Below, in pieces: positions 22,285 through 35,400 of a DNA stretch of 64,000 bases; the stretch's first letter is position 1, and every line of letters begins with the position of its first letter. The notes below the pieces were generated by a model. It saw only the letters and a list, made by a program, of their open reading frames with translations, searched no databases and had not been told where the DNA came from. Position numbers and translations under genes: made by a program. This DNA comes from Silene conica (lineage: Eukaryota > Streptophyta > Magnoliopsida > Caryophyllales > Caryophyllaceae), in the NCBI GenBank assembly GCA_029255685.2, contig CM055311.2:59479048-59543047 (forward strand), read 5' to 3'.

Positions 22285-24765
22285 CGGTAATGATTGGCTG
22301 ACTAGAGTTTGACATTACTATATTAGGAAACTTTCCAAAATTAGGAAAGATTTTAATTAAAAACGTAAATGGTTAGTACATATAGGATATGCACGAAAAT
22401 CTTAATGCATGTATACTTTTTGGTCTTAAAATAGTTTTAAGTCATTATGAATGATTTATGGAATACTATTGTTCAAATTTATAATAAAATTGTTTATTTA
22501 TTGTATTTAATCGGTTAAAACGTTTTATTATGGGAAAAATAGTAAAATAAAGTTTCTGGCCGAGATTTTTATATATGTTCTCACATGCATTTAACATATT
22601 ATGCATATATAATTTTTGAAATTATTTAAGTTTTATGCATGGTTTGTGATATTTAATGGTTAAATAGTCATAAAATGAGATAAAAACGGGTTTATATAGT
22701 TAGATTATGAATTTAGCTACGAAACTTTTTGTGGATGTCACATGCAATATTTAAAATGTATGTTAAAATTTCCAGAAACTTTTCTCTAATATTGCATGGA
22801 TATTGATTTTTATTGTAAAAATCGACATATTAGTGACATTATTCAACTTAAATAGTTTAAGTTTAAATTTGGCTATGAAAATTTTATACAGTGTCACATA
22901 TATTATTTCTAGCATGCATGTAAATTTTGAGCTATTTATTTCGAATTTTGCATGAGAAATGATTTTAATCGTTAAAATCGAGCAATATATGACACGATTT
23001 ATTAAAAATAGTAAAAGTTGCTAAAATGGTCCGAAAAATTAACCCATATTAGTCATATTTGATATGATCATCATCATATTTTTCTTGGGTGCCAAAAGTT
23101 TCTGGATTTTTGATTTTTAATTTTTAAAAGTTAAAGTTGAAAATTGAAAATTGTAAGAGTCACAATCATTATTTCGGTCCTTGAACAATGTGTCAACTGA
23201 TTTTTCCTGCATTTTTCAGTCACTTTGAGTGTCTTGGAAGATGTAAAAATTTTATTATTATTTTATTGCATAAGTTTTGAGGTAATTTTGAATTTCTGTC
23301 TAATTTTGCATGTTACACGTTAATATTACGACATAATTAGTCTATTTCGAAAATATTAATATTTTAAGGATCTGAAATTTTAAGAAAAATTTCAGTATGT
23401 TCAAAATTTGAATTTTGAATTTTCGAAATATTTTATGACTCGTTTTGATTATTTTATTGCTATTTCCCGTAAAACCGATTAAAACCGAACAATATTATAA
23501 TAAAAGGTTAAGTTATTTCGAAATTTGAGTAAGAATAAATTTTGAATCCTAAAATGTGTTATGATACTTAACTAAAATGTGAATAATGATTCATAAAGTG
23601 TTTAGTGATTTTAAAAATGTTGAAATCACCTTATTCCATAAAACCATGTTATTACGAATAACGATATTTAAATTGTGTTTAAATAGGACGATTTGGCTTA
23701 GGTTTTGCATTTTACATAAGCATTGCATATTTATTTAATTATTTATGAATGTCATAATTTAATTTACGTAATTTAGAATTATGTATTTTGCTTAGTATGA
23801 CCTTAGTTTTAATCGGTATTTCCCGTAATGTAAGGGGTTATCGATTTGGCTGTAATTTAATGTGATCTCGTATCACTTTATTTTATTGTTTTATTTTATA
23901 ATGTATAAAATAGATAGAAAATTTGTAATTATTTGTAATTCCGGAGATCCTTGAAGACGGTGCCTTTCGGAAAGGAGTTCCGACCAAGACGGAGTTTGCC
24001 TTGGGATGCGTGCCGTGTGTAAAGTTCAAGGGACCAAGGAGTTGGTTTCCGAATTTGTATTTTACATTGAAATTTTCTATTTTAGGAAGGCCATACTAGG
24101 ATTTATTTATACTTTTAAGTTTTTATGCTTTTATTTATGCTTATCATGTTTGCATGCATAGCCAAATCGTCATTCAAACTCATGCATTTCATCGATTTCG
24201 TCGTCCGTGTCAATTAATTTATCGATAATTCACCGACTTAGTTTACTTATAGGAGATATATAATAAATTGACAAGATCTCTTACGTTATTTAAAAATTGA
24301 GGCGTAGCCTTACCAAAAAGTAAAGAACCCGCGAAAGATCTTCTTCATAAGGGAGTAGGCTCGGCTAAACCGGGGTACAAACCTTATTACGTTGGTGAAG
24401 TGGGGTAATATGATTACATTCTCGAAATTTGGTTGATCTCGATGAAGGTATTCGAGCCACCGTAGTGGTAACAAGTTCGGGCTAAGATAAGAATTAATGT
24501 AATTTTATCGACCGAGAGTTCTAAAAGTAGAATCGATTAAAGAGTTAATCCACCGAGTCATATTAATGAGGGATGTATCGGCTAAACCGTGCCCGAGTTA
24601 GTATGTATTTGGGTCTCGGGATCATTTACTTAATTGGGTAAGAGATCATTAAGTAGATGCTTAACTTGTTTAAAAATTTACAAGTTTAAATTAATTAAAA
24701 TAAACGATAATTGTATTTTAATTCCTTTATTTTCATTGTAGTTCTTTTTCAACTATCAATCATCA
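22285..24765 (+). mobile_element. Copia element, rest of 5' LTR fragment and long leader
   Basis: 22285-22319 matches the 3' LTR (28134-28168), then similarity stops, so most of the 5' LTR and the primer site have been lost or replaced. The next 2.4 kb is very AT-rich and has no gene. Between about 23940 and 24660 it is richer in G and C, with phrases such as ggctaaaccggggtaca and ggctaaaccgtgcccgag. ttcattgtag at 24731-24740 could be an acceptor of a leader intron ahead of gag. Confidence 0.65.
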
Positions 24766-25545
24766 ATGGCAAATAACGCTCCACCTCTTACAAATGTATC
24801 ATGGCTCCAATCCTTTATGAATCGTTGCAAGCTTGGGAAGTAAGGCACCAATTTGAAGGATTGGGAAGCTCAATTACTAATAGCTGCGAAAGGTGACAAT
24901 AAGATTCGTTTCCTTACCGAAGCCGCTCCTCCAGTTCCCACTACTCATTCCACGATTATGACTCGTGAGGCTTATGAGACCTATATGAAGGAGTCGAACA
25001 TTCTTAACCACACGATTATTTTCTCCATGGAGTCGGACCTCAAAGAGAGAATGATTGTGTTCAGCACGGCTAATTAGATTTACACTAAGCTTAAGAATAT
25101 GTTTTCTCAAACTCCTAGGACATTGCTTCATGAAGTGATTTCTGCCTTATTTGACCCAAACTCGGATAAGGGTCATATTATGAGTTCTTATGTGCTCAAA
25201 AGGGTTGAGCCATCCGAAATCTTGAAAGTACAAGGGACGGAAGTTCCAAACCATCTCATAATAGATCGAATTCTTCGCTTCCTTAATATGCCTTGACAAG
25301 CAGAAAAGGAAATGGGACTTATTCGAAGTACCAAGAAGAACATGAACAAAGGGAAGTTTAAGAAGAGTGGTAGAAAAGGCAAAGGCAAGAAGGCATCCAT
25401 GACCACTCCATCCAAAGTTAATACCTTTTCGAAAGGTGATTTCACATCATCTTCAAAGGTTGAAGATAAGTGCCTCTATTGCACAAAGATTGGCCATTTG
25501 AAGAGAAATTGCCCAATGTACTTGGCCGACCTAAAGCTTGAAAGG
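24766..25545 (+). pseudogene. gag: Copia gag (nonsense-broken, internally shortened)
   Basis: The ATG at 24766 begins MANNAPPLTNVSW. The frame is constant to about 25545 but carries TAA at 24841, TAG at 25075 and TGA at 25294. It shows the plant copia gag core (NLKDWEAQLL, IYTKLKNMFSQTP, LKVQGTEVPNHLIIDRIL), a Lys/Gly-rich stretch and a CCHC knuckle, CLYCTKIGHLKRNC, near 25468-25510. After IDRILRFLNMP the usual gag segment before the basic region is missing. No protease, integrase or RT of copia type is found downstream, so the element was non-autonomous in its present form. Confidence 0.85.
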
Positions 25546-28006
25546 TTCACACTTTTGGTAATAATTCTCATTCAAACTCATGTTATAATATTAACTTTTG
25601 CATATTGATACAAGTTGTTAATTATAACCCTTTTTAATTGTTTTAAAGAGACTCCTTCCAAGAACAAAGGCAAGGAGAAGGAGAAGGAAGCTTGAAGTTC
25701 CTTCCATGGATGGCTAAGGTAGCATCCAAGATTGAAGACATGAAGAGCATGGCTCTAATTTTAATTTTGATGTCTTCTTTCATTTTGCATTTTAACTTTA
25801 ATAACGTTGTATTTCTTGTATGACAAGAATTCGGTTATTTCAAACAATGGCTGTAATTTGGATATTGGTGACTTGGTTTTCAACCCAAGTCATCTATTTT
25901 GTTCTTAATCAATATGTTGGTTTCTAAAATGCTTTGTGTGATTTATAACATGAGTTGATACTATTTCCATAGATCGTAATAAAGTACCTTGAATAGTTCA
26001 CCGTACGCTAAAAATGATAGGATCATAATAAAGTAATTCGATTTACTTAAAACGAAAATTACACTCCGTGAAATACTTCAAACTCAAACATGAGAACATT
26101 AGTTCATTATAAGATGATCACCTTAAATGAATGAGAGTACTAATGTCTCACTACTCATATAATCCTTTATCCAAAACATTGTTGACGGGCGAAAATGCTA
26201 TCCTTCTTAAATAACGGTTATTTTAAAGGATAGAGTGGGAGAAATTCTACGCCCGTAAATCAATGAGATAAATATAGGATCTTAGAGAAGAGTCCTATAA
26301 GGAGTCCTTAAGAAGAACCCTAAGAGATTGGATAGAAGAAACTACGAGAGGACACAGAAGAAACTACGCGAGAACACAAAAGGAAATGTTCCTTATGTCA
26401 TTAGTTCCTAGAAAGGACAAAGGGAATCGCATGTGTTAACGGAAGAAAATTGTTTCCGTAATGTTAATGGTTTTGTTTTATGAGATAATAGAGGAGAAAG
26501 CTTCTCCCGTTCTCGTGATAATAGTAGTTCTTTCCATGGGAAGGAGTATGAAAATGAAATGTTCATAATGAGTTGAGAAGATGTTTGAAGTAGTTACCTA
26601 AACACTATGAAGATAGTGGGAGATATTTAACTATAAAGATAGTGATACGAAATTCAGTGGGACAAAAGTTATTAATAAAATTAAACCTACCATTGAGAGA
26701 GAATGGTGATTCTTTAAATGTAAAGAATATGAGGTTTCAATTCCAGATAAATGTATGTTGAGAATATCATAGGATGATCGACAATCATAAGTGAGTTTAT
26801 TATATGATAATGAAACGTCACATGTTGATTTACAAGGTTTGGATATGAATCCAAGATATGAAAATGTTAATTCATATAACCTTGACTAAAATGCCAAAAG
26901 TTGAAACAAAACCTTATTTTGATATTAGTTTCTCAGGGAGAACTAGTGGATCGAATCTAGGTAAACTACAATATGAATTCTAGTACAGTGTGACTATGCT
27001 CGTAAAAATGACATGTCACGAGTTTTATGAAAACAGTAGGAGCTTCCTTAAGGTAAGGAGACTCGAGTCGAGTATGAGGACTTGAAATGTACTTGAATAT
27101 GATCATATTATACGAGATAATATGAATCAAAAGGAAACCGGAATTTGTAGGTTTAAAGATTTGAATATATGGTATATTCACATATTAAACCATTAATACA
27201 AATTGATGTATGAACATCAAAGATTGTTTATGTGGAGCAGTAATATCGTATTGACTGTTCGCACATAATGATCACTCTTATCGTTTGAGTTATTATTAAC
27301 TCACAATTTATATACTTTGTGAAATCCAAATGGGTTGTAAGAGACAATTTTGAACCGCATAAGTGAACTGGATTAACTTAGTATAGCCCATAGTCGCTTG
27401 TATGAGGTGACGTCTCGAAGCGACTAGAGTGTGAGGCGATTGCTGACAAGTTCAAATGTCCTAGAGTCATATGGGATGACTAGTCGATCACATAGGCAGA
27501 CTGTGTAACACTCTGTCGGGCATTAAGTGACCGCTTATAGAGTTCTGGAAATTTTATAATTAGCCTGGTCGTGGCGAGAGCTACTATATTATTCACATGA
27601 GTCGATTCTTGGACTAGAGACTGTTCGCCCAATGTGGCACAGTATTGACTTTGATTTTTGCTCTACGATCAACCGTTAAAGGGGGTCAAATGGGCTTCTT
27701 TTGGGTCATGATGGACTGTGTTAGTCGAAGGGAATAGTAGGATAGGAATTGTCTAGTCCCTCGTCGGGGTTGTCTTAAATCTCAGGGCCACTCGAAGAGA
27801 AGTTTAACTGAAAATGCGTGGCCACGCTCGGAAGGTATCTATGGTAGATAATTCCAGTTAAAGCAGTTAAATCTCCAGATCGAGAAAACCGCTCAAGATA
27901 TGATCAAATGCAAGTACGACCTGGAAGACACCTTGCATTGAGTGGGAGATGACGTAATAAGACAAGAGAATCGGTGACGCACACTTGTCGAAGACAAGTG
28001 GAAGAT
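25546..28006 (+). mobile_element. Copia element, non-coding 3' internal region
   Basis: 2.4 kb without a recognisable protein. The last 650 bp (27360-28006) are G+C richer and non-repetitive (gactagtcgatcacatagg, ggccactcgaagagaag) and run into the purine-rich aagacaagtggaagat just before the 3' LTR. This layout (gag only, then a long non-coding part) resembles large non-autonomous derivatives. Confidence 0.65.
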
Positions 28007-29260
28007 TGTTGGGAAATGTGTCCTCAACAATAGTGCGATCACGTCAATGATTATAATCATTGTCAAAAATCTTATGATAAGAATAAGCAAGGGATGATCC
28101 GATATGATATATAGTCAACTGACCAACATTAACCGGTAATGATTGGCTGACTAGAGTTTGACATTACTGTCGTATGGCGGTGGTGGTCAGTTGATCCCTT
28201 TAGGTCACACCTATAGGACAAACCCCTTAAATAATATATTGATCAATTGTATATGATACGAATTGATCAATTCCTTAAAACCATATATCGAGAAATCAGA
28301 GGTTGAATCTTAAAGTAAGATTTATATTTGAAATTGAAATGTGTCGATTGTCAAATATTAATCGATATTGTAGAAATATCGAAATTAGAATATGAATGGT
28401 TCATGGTTATAACAAACGTTGTAAATATATCGTATCGAAGATTATTATGACAACCATATGTTGGGACGGTAATTACGAATTACTAGAATAATTTGTGAAA
28501 TATGATTTAATTAATTTAGAAATATTATTTATATGTTAAATATATTTTAAATTAATACAATTAATTATGTCACATAAGATGTCACATATTATACAATTGT
28601 ACAAATTACAAATTGTAAAATGGACTCAAATGGAAGTCCATTTTACACATGAATGTGGCGTGTGATTGTGTAAGAAAGATTAATTTGTTTAAATTGCTGG
28701 ACAAAGACACAATCATTACAGAGGTAAGATGCCTAATAGTAGGCATGCAACCCTAACCTTATGTAAAGATAAAAGGCATCTAAATTGGCCTTGCCAAGTA
28801 AGGATCACACGCCACACTCACTTTACTCCTCCCATATATATGACTTGCTCTCACATTCATTATGGAGCTTAAGCTTAATTTTCTAATGTAAGAAAATATT
28901 TCAAAACCTCAAAAATATTATTTACATAATATTCATACTACAAATTGTTGTAGTATTTTAGTAGACTAATAAAGAGATATTAATTTACGGTTTTAAGATA
29001 ACCGATTCCGTCTCCTAGCTCGGGTTCGGTCTTCGGTGTTTAAGGGTAGGTCTTGGTGCATCGTAAAGGAGGCAAGCTAATTTGGTTGCTCCGTGGAGGA
29101 TCGTCCTAGCACTTTTTGGACCATGTGTGAGAACCCTTTTCGTGTTATTTCCACATTTATATTTTGCATGCATAAGATCGACTATATTAATATGAGATTA
29201 ATATGTAATTAATTAGTAAGACTAATAATATGGTTAATTAGTATGACTAAGTTTACTTCA
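28007..29260 (+). mobile_element. Copia element 3' LTR
   Basis: 1254 bp, tgttgggaaatg to tttacttca (TG...CA), followed by GTACT, the partner of GTACC at 2350-2354. The first 160 bp match the split 5' LTR with few differences. Confidence 0.88.
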
Positions 29261-29562
29261 GTACTCGGGTCACACACCTAGCGGGGGAGGATTCTGACCC
29301 TAGTTGTGGTCAAGTTTGAGGCACAATGAGGACGTTGCGTTCTTTATGTGGGGGACTTTGTAACACCCCAAGAGTATGAGAGGAAAGTTGTCCCACATCG
29401 GTAGAATGTGAGGCTTGTGATATGTTTATAATAACTTCCACCCACTACTTAGTAACAAGGCCTTGTGCTTTTGGGTTTAAGTGAGGACAAGTATTTTGGC
29501 CCAAAGGTACACATCCCATCTTATTGGGTGCGTGTTACGACGGTGGTGGGTCGGGTTGTTAC
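29261..29562 (+). mobile_element. TRIM element, right part
   Basis: The remaining internal sequence (gtactcgggtcacacacc), a polypurine tract (tgtgggggact near 29347-29357) and the 3' LTR 29359-29562, which matches 2096-2300. The last base of the LTR (a) is missing because LTR-C begins directly at 29563. Confidence 0.8.
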
Positions 29563-30849
29563 TGTAATACCCCGTATTTTAGCCTCGGTCAACGGCAGTC
29601 AAACCATATTCTATACAAGTATTTCTGATAGAATGTGTATAAAATATTTTATGTAAACCGTTGTTATTTTATATCACATACGTATTTCATAATTATTTTA
29701 TATTTGATAATTATTTCATAAAATGACATTCCATCCGTATTCCTTTAATTTTGATAATATATTTATAATTAAATATATTTATAATTTTATATTTATTCCT
29801 CAAATATACTTATTTTATTATTTTTATATAAGTGCTAATAATTTTATATCCTTATAGATTATTTAATTAATAATTACTAATACTAAAGTACATAATTTAA
29901 TTATTATAAATAATTTATGTGTACTCGTTTATTTTAGATTACAAGTCGGGAACAGAGTGTAAGACCTTGAGAAACGCGATGGTTTTGGGCTCGAATAGGT
30001 TATGAGAACCGTGAAACAAAGACTATGTAAACCCTAATACTTCTCACCTCACCCATACACACATCGACATGCTTTTCAAACCGAAAACCCTAATCATCCT
30101 CACACCATAACTTGTCTCCCTTACCCTAACAATTACAAGTCGTTTCTCACGCTGTTCGAAGCCGTCATAAACGACGCAGTTATCCCCGACTACCTCGATA
30201 AGTTTTTTATTTTTACCTTGTTTATCACATATGGTCAGGTTGTGTTTAGGGTCAGGTCAGAGGAGATGTCAAGGGGGGGCTTCGACCGTGCATAGGGAGT
30301 CTGTAGTGGTAGTTGGGGTAGTTTTAAGGGCGGTACTTCAACCATCGAAAGGGGCTGCGGGAAACAGGGACCATAAACTCTATCATCTCGTTACACCCTT
30401 GTCGTGGGTGACTAGCGCTAGGGTCGGTGGGTTCGATTTGGGTAGGATTAGACTATGATGGTGGAGTCGGTGGTGGCAGGGAGTTTAACGAGAGTTAGTG
30501 AGGAATAAGGGGAATGCTCTCGTGGTGGGAACCATGATGGGGGCTGGTGGTTGATGAGGTGTTGTTTTTCGGGGTCTTACGGTAATGGGTAAGCGTATTA
30601 GGTGGTGGGTGTTGGTGTTTCGCGTGGTAATTGCCGGAGCAGGAACTCAGACCGCGGTTTCGACATTTCGTACAAGTAGATTAAGGTAGAGTTTTGTGGT
30701 GGTCGTGAGGACTGTCAGTGGTGACCAGAACATGGGATGCGTGCTTGGCGGTGCGGGGGAGAGGATGGGACCATTGGCGCTGGCCATAGGTGGCCTGGCC
30801 GGTGGTGGCGTGGTCCTGAAGTGGGGTGCGCGGGTTGTAAAAGGAGGGT
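29563..30849 (+). mobile_element. Chromovirus C, 5' LTR fragment
   Basis: Begins tgtaataccccg. Its last 380 bp (30471-30849) are nearly identical to 42491-42870. It is cut at 30849 by element D. The related right piece ends like LTR-A, so C is a sister family of A. Open frames (30231-30914) are in GT-rich LTR sequence and are not counted as genes. Confidence 0.8.
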
Positions 30850-31203
30850 TGATACGTGCCTATACTATGCATTTTATTTATACTTTCGGCACGTATTTCT
30901 ATGCTTTTTCGTAACTTTTGGTTACTATTGCTCCCGAAACGGTTTACTTTGGCATTTCTATGTTTTAATTGTAGGAATAAGCGGAAGTGAGCAAAACCAA
31001 ACTTTAACCGTCCTCCGGAAGCTATTTTTAGTGTTTACGCGAAGCAAGGACCCGAACTCTTATGCCAAGAGGTGCGTACAAGAAAATTCAAGCCTGGAAT
31101 GTACAGGAGTCGGTCGACCGACCTACCCAACAGGTCGACCGACCAGCGCACAGTTTCAGAAACCCCTGATTACAGCACTCGAGGTCGACCGACCTACTTA
31201 GAC
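30850..31203 (+). mobile_element. Athila-like element D, shortened 5' LTR fused to gag
   Basis: Begins tgatacgtgcctata, matching the solo LTR at 19087. It runs only 354 bp to the gag ATG; the rest of the LTR and the primer site are missing. Three GGTCGACC palindromes (31112, 31133, 31183) lie here, the last one 14 bp before gag, so a deletion between repeated palindromes is plausible. Confidence 0.78.
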
Positions 31204-32454
31204 ATGGCTACTATTTATGACCACATACAACCTAAGGTGCAAGATTTACCGAAGGGGTTCACCTTTCCTACTCCTACCACTGGTTCTTTTGAGCTCCACC
31301 CGAACTACATAATTCTGGTGGAGCGGAATCAGTTTTCTGGTCCACCCGACGAGGATCCGCTGAGGCATGTTGAGACTTTCACGGATTACTGCTGTTCCAT
31401 ACATATACCTGCCGGGGTGACTCAGGATGAGGTGAAGGCAATGATGTTCCTTTATTCATTGAAGGATGCCGCGAGAGATTGGTACCGTTACCTTGATAGG
31501 GTAGCTGAGAAGGTTACAGATTGGGCTTCCTTGGCATTGGCTTTCTATAAAAAATACTTCTCTCTTGCAAAGGCCAATGACTTGAGAAGCCAAATCAGTA
31601 ACTTTCAACAAGGTCCGGATGAAGAATTTTGTGAAGCATGGGGTCGGTTCAAGAAACTGGTCCGTTCTATTCCTTACCATGGTTTTCCTCAATGGTACTT
31701 GTGCAACCAATTTTACAACGCTCTCTACGATGATTATAAGGTGATTCTTGATGCGGCCGCCAATGGTAGATTTCAAAATAATACCAACCATATGAAGGGT
31801 TGGAACACTATTGAAGACATGGCGGTGCATAGGGCCGAATTTGGGAGTTCACGTGGGAATTCGCGTAGGTTGAATGTGGAGATGGATAGGGTTTTAGCTC
31901 TTGAGACAATCGTTGAAGCCCGTTTTGAAAAGCTTGAGGCAGCCCAGCTGAAGCAAGAAAGTGCGAACCTAGTTACTACGGTTGACAACACAGGTGAGAC
32001 TGCGGAGTTGAGAGAGCTTTTTCATGCTCTAATGAAACAAATGATGGAAATGGAAAAGGCTCAAGTGGCTTCTTTGAAGACTTTTGAAGACCAATTAGCA
32101 ATCTTAGCTGCTAATCAGATTGCTAGCTCTCCGGTCGGTTGTGAGAGTTCCATAGAGACATTGAATGCTATTAATCTTAGAAGTGGTCGTGCTTATGATG
32201 GACCAACTTCCAAGGAGGATTCTGCTGAAGTTCGGGATGAAAAAACCGATCCCGTACACAGGTCGGGAGGTCGACCGACCGATACATCAGGTCGACCGAC
32301 CGAGATACCTGACGTAAGATCAGCTTCTGGAAATCAGAAAAATACGGATAAAATCGCGTCTGGTCGACCGACCGCTACATCAGGTCGACCGACCAGAGTA
32401 CCTGAGCAGAATGCAATTTCTAATCCTGCATTGTTGGATCCTGCCCTCATTTAA
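31204..32454 (+). pseudogene. gag: Element D gag (Athila-like)
   Basis: The frame is open from upstream; the ATG at 31204 gives MATIYDHIQPKV, followed by the Athila-type gag core (DEDPLRHVETFTDYC, LYSLKDAARDWYRYL, FQQGPDEEFCEAWGRFKKLV). The C-terminal part is charged and contains four GRPT peptides made by GGTCGACC DNA words (32269, 32290, 32362, 32383). A TAA at 32452-32454 ends it in a frame that otherwise continues into pol. There is no zinc knuckle in the visible part. Confidence 0.85.
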
Positions 32455-35400
32455 GACCTCACTGAGATTTTACAGCTGAAGAAGCCGATGGTAGCTGACC
32501 CTACGGCTAGTGTTACCATTCCGTATCCCGAACGATTGAAGAATTCAAAGGAGGATCGGAAATTTGGTAAGTTCTTGGAGATGGTGAAGAATCTTGAGGT
32601 AACCATCCCTTTCACTGACTTAATTATCCAGGTACCTTCTTATGCTAAATTTATGAAAGATATTTTAAGTCGTAAGATGAAATTTCAGGACGAAGGTGCT
32701 ATTGCTTTTGTCGAAGAATGTTACGTTCTTTCACAAAATAATATAGCACCTAAGTTAAAAGACCCAGGTAGTTTTTCTATCCCATGTACTATAGGTAATC
32801 ATGTTATAGGGAAAGCCCTCTGTGATCTAGGGGCTAGTGTCAGTGTTATGCCTTATTCTGTTTGTGAAAGACTTAACATAGGTAGACTTAAAGTCACCAT
32901 TATTACCTTACAGATGGCTGATAGATCAACCCAAAGACCACTACGGGTTTTAGAGGATGTCCCAGTTAGAGTGGGGGAAAGTTCTTTATTCCTGTTGATT
33001 GCATTGTTTTAGACATTGCTGAGGATAGTCAGATACCCATTATTTTAGGTAGACCCTTTTTACACACAGCTGGGGTTGTAATAGATGTCAAACGCGGGAT
33101 CATTACTTTAGAGGTTGGAGATGACACTATCGAGTCCTACTGATGATACTTGTTGCTCCATTGATATTATTGACAGGAATGTTATCCGTAACTGGAGGGA
33201 ATCCTTGACCAAGGATCCCTTAGATGATTTGACAGTTTTGGATAAGTGTGCAGGTAATCCAGCTGAGAATGCTGAAAAGCTGGATGTTGTGGAAGCAGAG
33301 ATAGAGGAATATGAGCTGACTGAGGAAGAGGATGAGAAGCTCATAAGCTTGGCTAATGCTAATCTGGTAAACATGTGCTATTCTATTAGTACTGATTATG
33401 TTCAGGCCGTAGAGGTAAAAGTACCAGAGTGTAAGCCACTTCCTCCTAATCTTAAGTAAGTTTTCCTAGATGATACTGAGCAGTATCCTGCAATTGTTAT
33501 TTCTAAACTTGATCCTAACCAACTTTCTGCCTTAATGACTGTTCTCAAAAAGAATAGGAAAGCTTTAGATTATTCTTTGGATGACATTAAGGGCATTAGT
33601 CCTGATGTTTGCATGCATAGGATAGAGTTAGAGGAAGGGCATAAGCCTTATAGACAGGGTCAACGTAAGTTGAATCCTAAGATGCAGGAGGTAGTTATGG
33701 CCGAGGTAATGAAATTTCTTGATGCAGGTATTATTTATTCAGTTGGTAACTCCAAGTGGGTTAGCCCAGTTCAGGTGGTTCCTAAGAAAGGAGGAACCAT
33801 AGTGGTTAAAAATGAGAAAAATGAATTAATACCTACTAGAGTAGTAAATGGGTGGCGGATGTGCATCGATTATAGACAGTTAAATGCCGCCACCAAGAAG
33901 GACCATTTCCCCCTTCCTTTTGTTGACCAAATGACTGAGAGACTTGCTTCTAATAAATTCTTTTGTTTTCTAGATGGTTATTCAGGTTTATTCCAGATTC
34001 CCATCCATCCTGATGATCAGAGTAAGACTACTTTTACATGCCCACAAGGTGTTTTTGCATACCGCAGAATGCCTTTTGGGTTGTGTAATGCTCCTGCTAC
34101 CTTTCAAAGGTGTATGATTGGTATCTTTTCTGATTTTATAGAAAACATTATGGAGGTAGTTATGGATGATTTTTCTGTTTATGGTAATGCGTTTGATCAA
34201 TGCTTAGCTAACCTTGATAAAGTCTTACAGTGTTGTATTGATGTAAACCTTGTCTTAAACTGGGAAAAGTGTCAAGGGGGTAGTGTTAGGGCATCTTATA
34301 TCTGATAAGGGTAGTGTTAGGGCATCTTATATCTGATAAGGGTATACATGTAGATAAGGCAAAGGTGCAAGTGATTGAGCAATTACCCCCTCCTGTTAAT
34401 GTTAAGGGGGTGAGAAGTTTCTTAGGACATGCAGGTTTTTACCGGCGTTTCATTAAGGACTTTTCTAAAATTGCTAAACCACTTACACAGTTGCTCCTTA
34501 AGGATGTTGTCTTTGATTTTACTGATGAGTGCCTTTCAGCTTTTAACAGGTTGAAGGAAGCTTTGGTCTCAGCACCAATCATCCAGCCACCAGATTGGGA
34601 TCTCCCATTTGAGATGATGTGCGATGCTAGTGACTATGCTTTGGGTGCTGTGCTTGGCCAAATGAAGAACAAGGCTCTTAATGCTATATACTATGCGAGC
34701 CGTACCCTAGATGAGACTCAAGTCAACTACTTCACCACTGAGAAAGAGATGCTAGCTGTGATCTTTGCCTTAGAGAAATTCAGGTCCTATTTGGTAGGTA
34801 ATAAGGTAATTGTTTACACTGACCATGCAGCTTTGAAAGGCCTCTTCCAAAAGAAAGATTCAAAACCAAGGCTTTTGAGGTGGATACTCCTTCTGCAAGA
34901 GTTTGAGATTGAGATTAGGGACAAGAAAGGCGCGGAGAATGTGGTAGCTGACCACCTATCTCGCCTTCAGTTGACTGATGGGGAAGATTCTTTACCTCTT
35001 GATGATTCATTTCCTGATGAGAGTTTGTTTGTCACTAATAGTTCAGGTTCTTACTCCCCTCCTTGGTATGTTGATTTTGCTAATTTTGCTGTCACAGATA
35101 AAATTCCTCCAGAGTTGTCATGACAGCAAAAGAAGAGATTCATGTTTGATGCAAAAAAGTATTTTTGGGATGACCCTTATGTTTTCAAGGAATGCGGAGA
35201 TGGACTTATCCGGAGATGCGTCCCCCAGTGGGAGGTGAAGGACATTCTGGAAGCATGTCACTCTTCTGCATATGGTGGTCACCACGGTCCATCTAGGACC
35301 GTGGCCAAGGTATTACAGTCTGGTTTTTATTGGCCTACTTTGCATGCTGACTGTAGGAATTTTGTAGGTAGCTGTGATGCTTGTCAAAGATCTGGGAATG

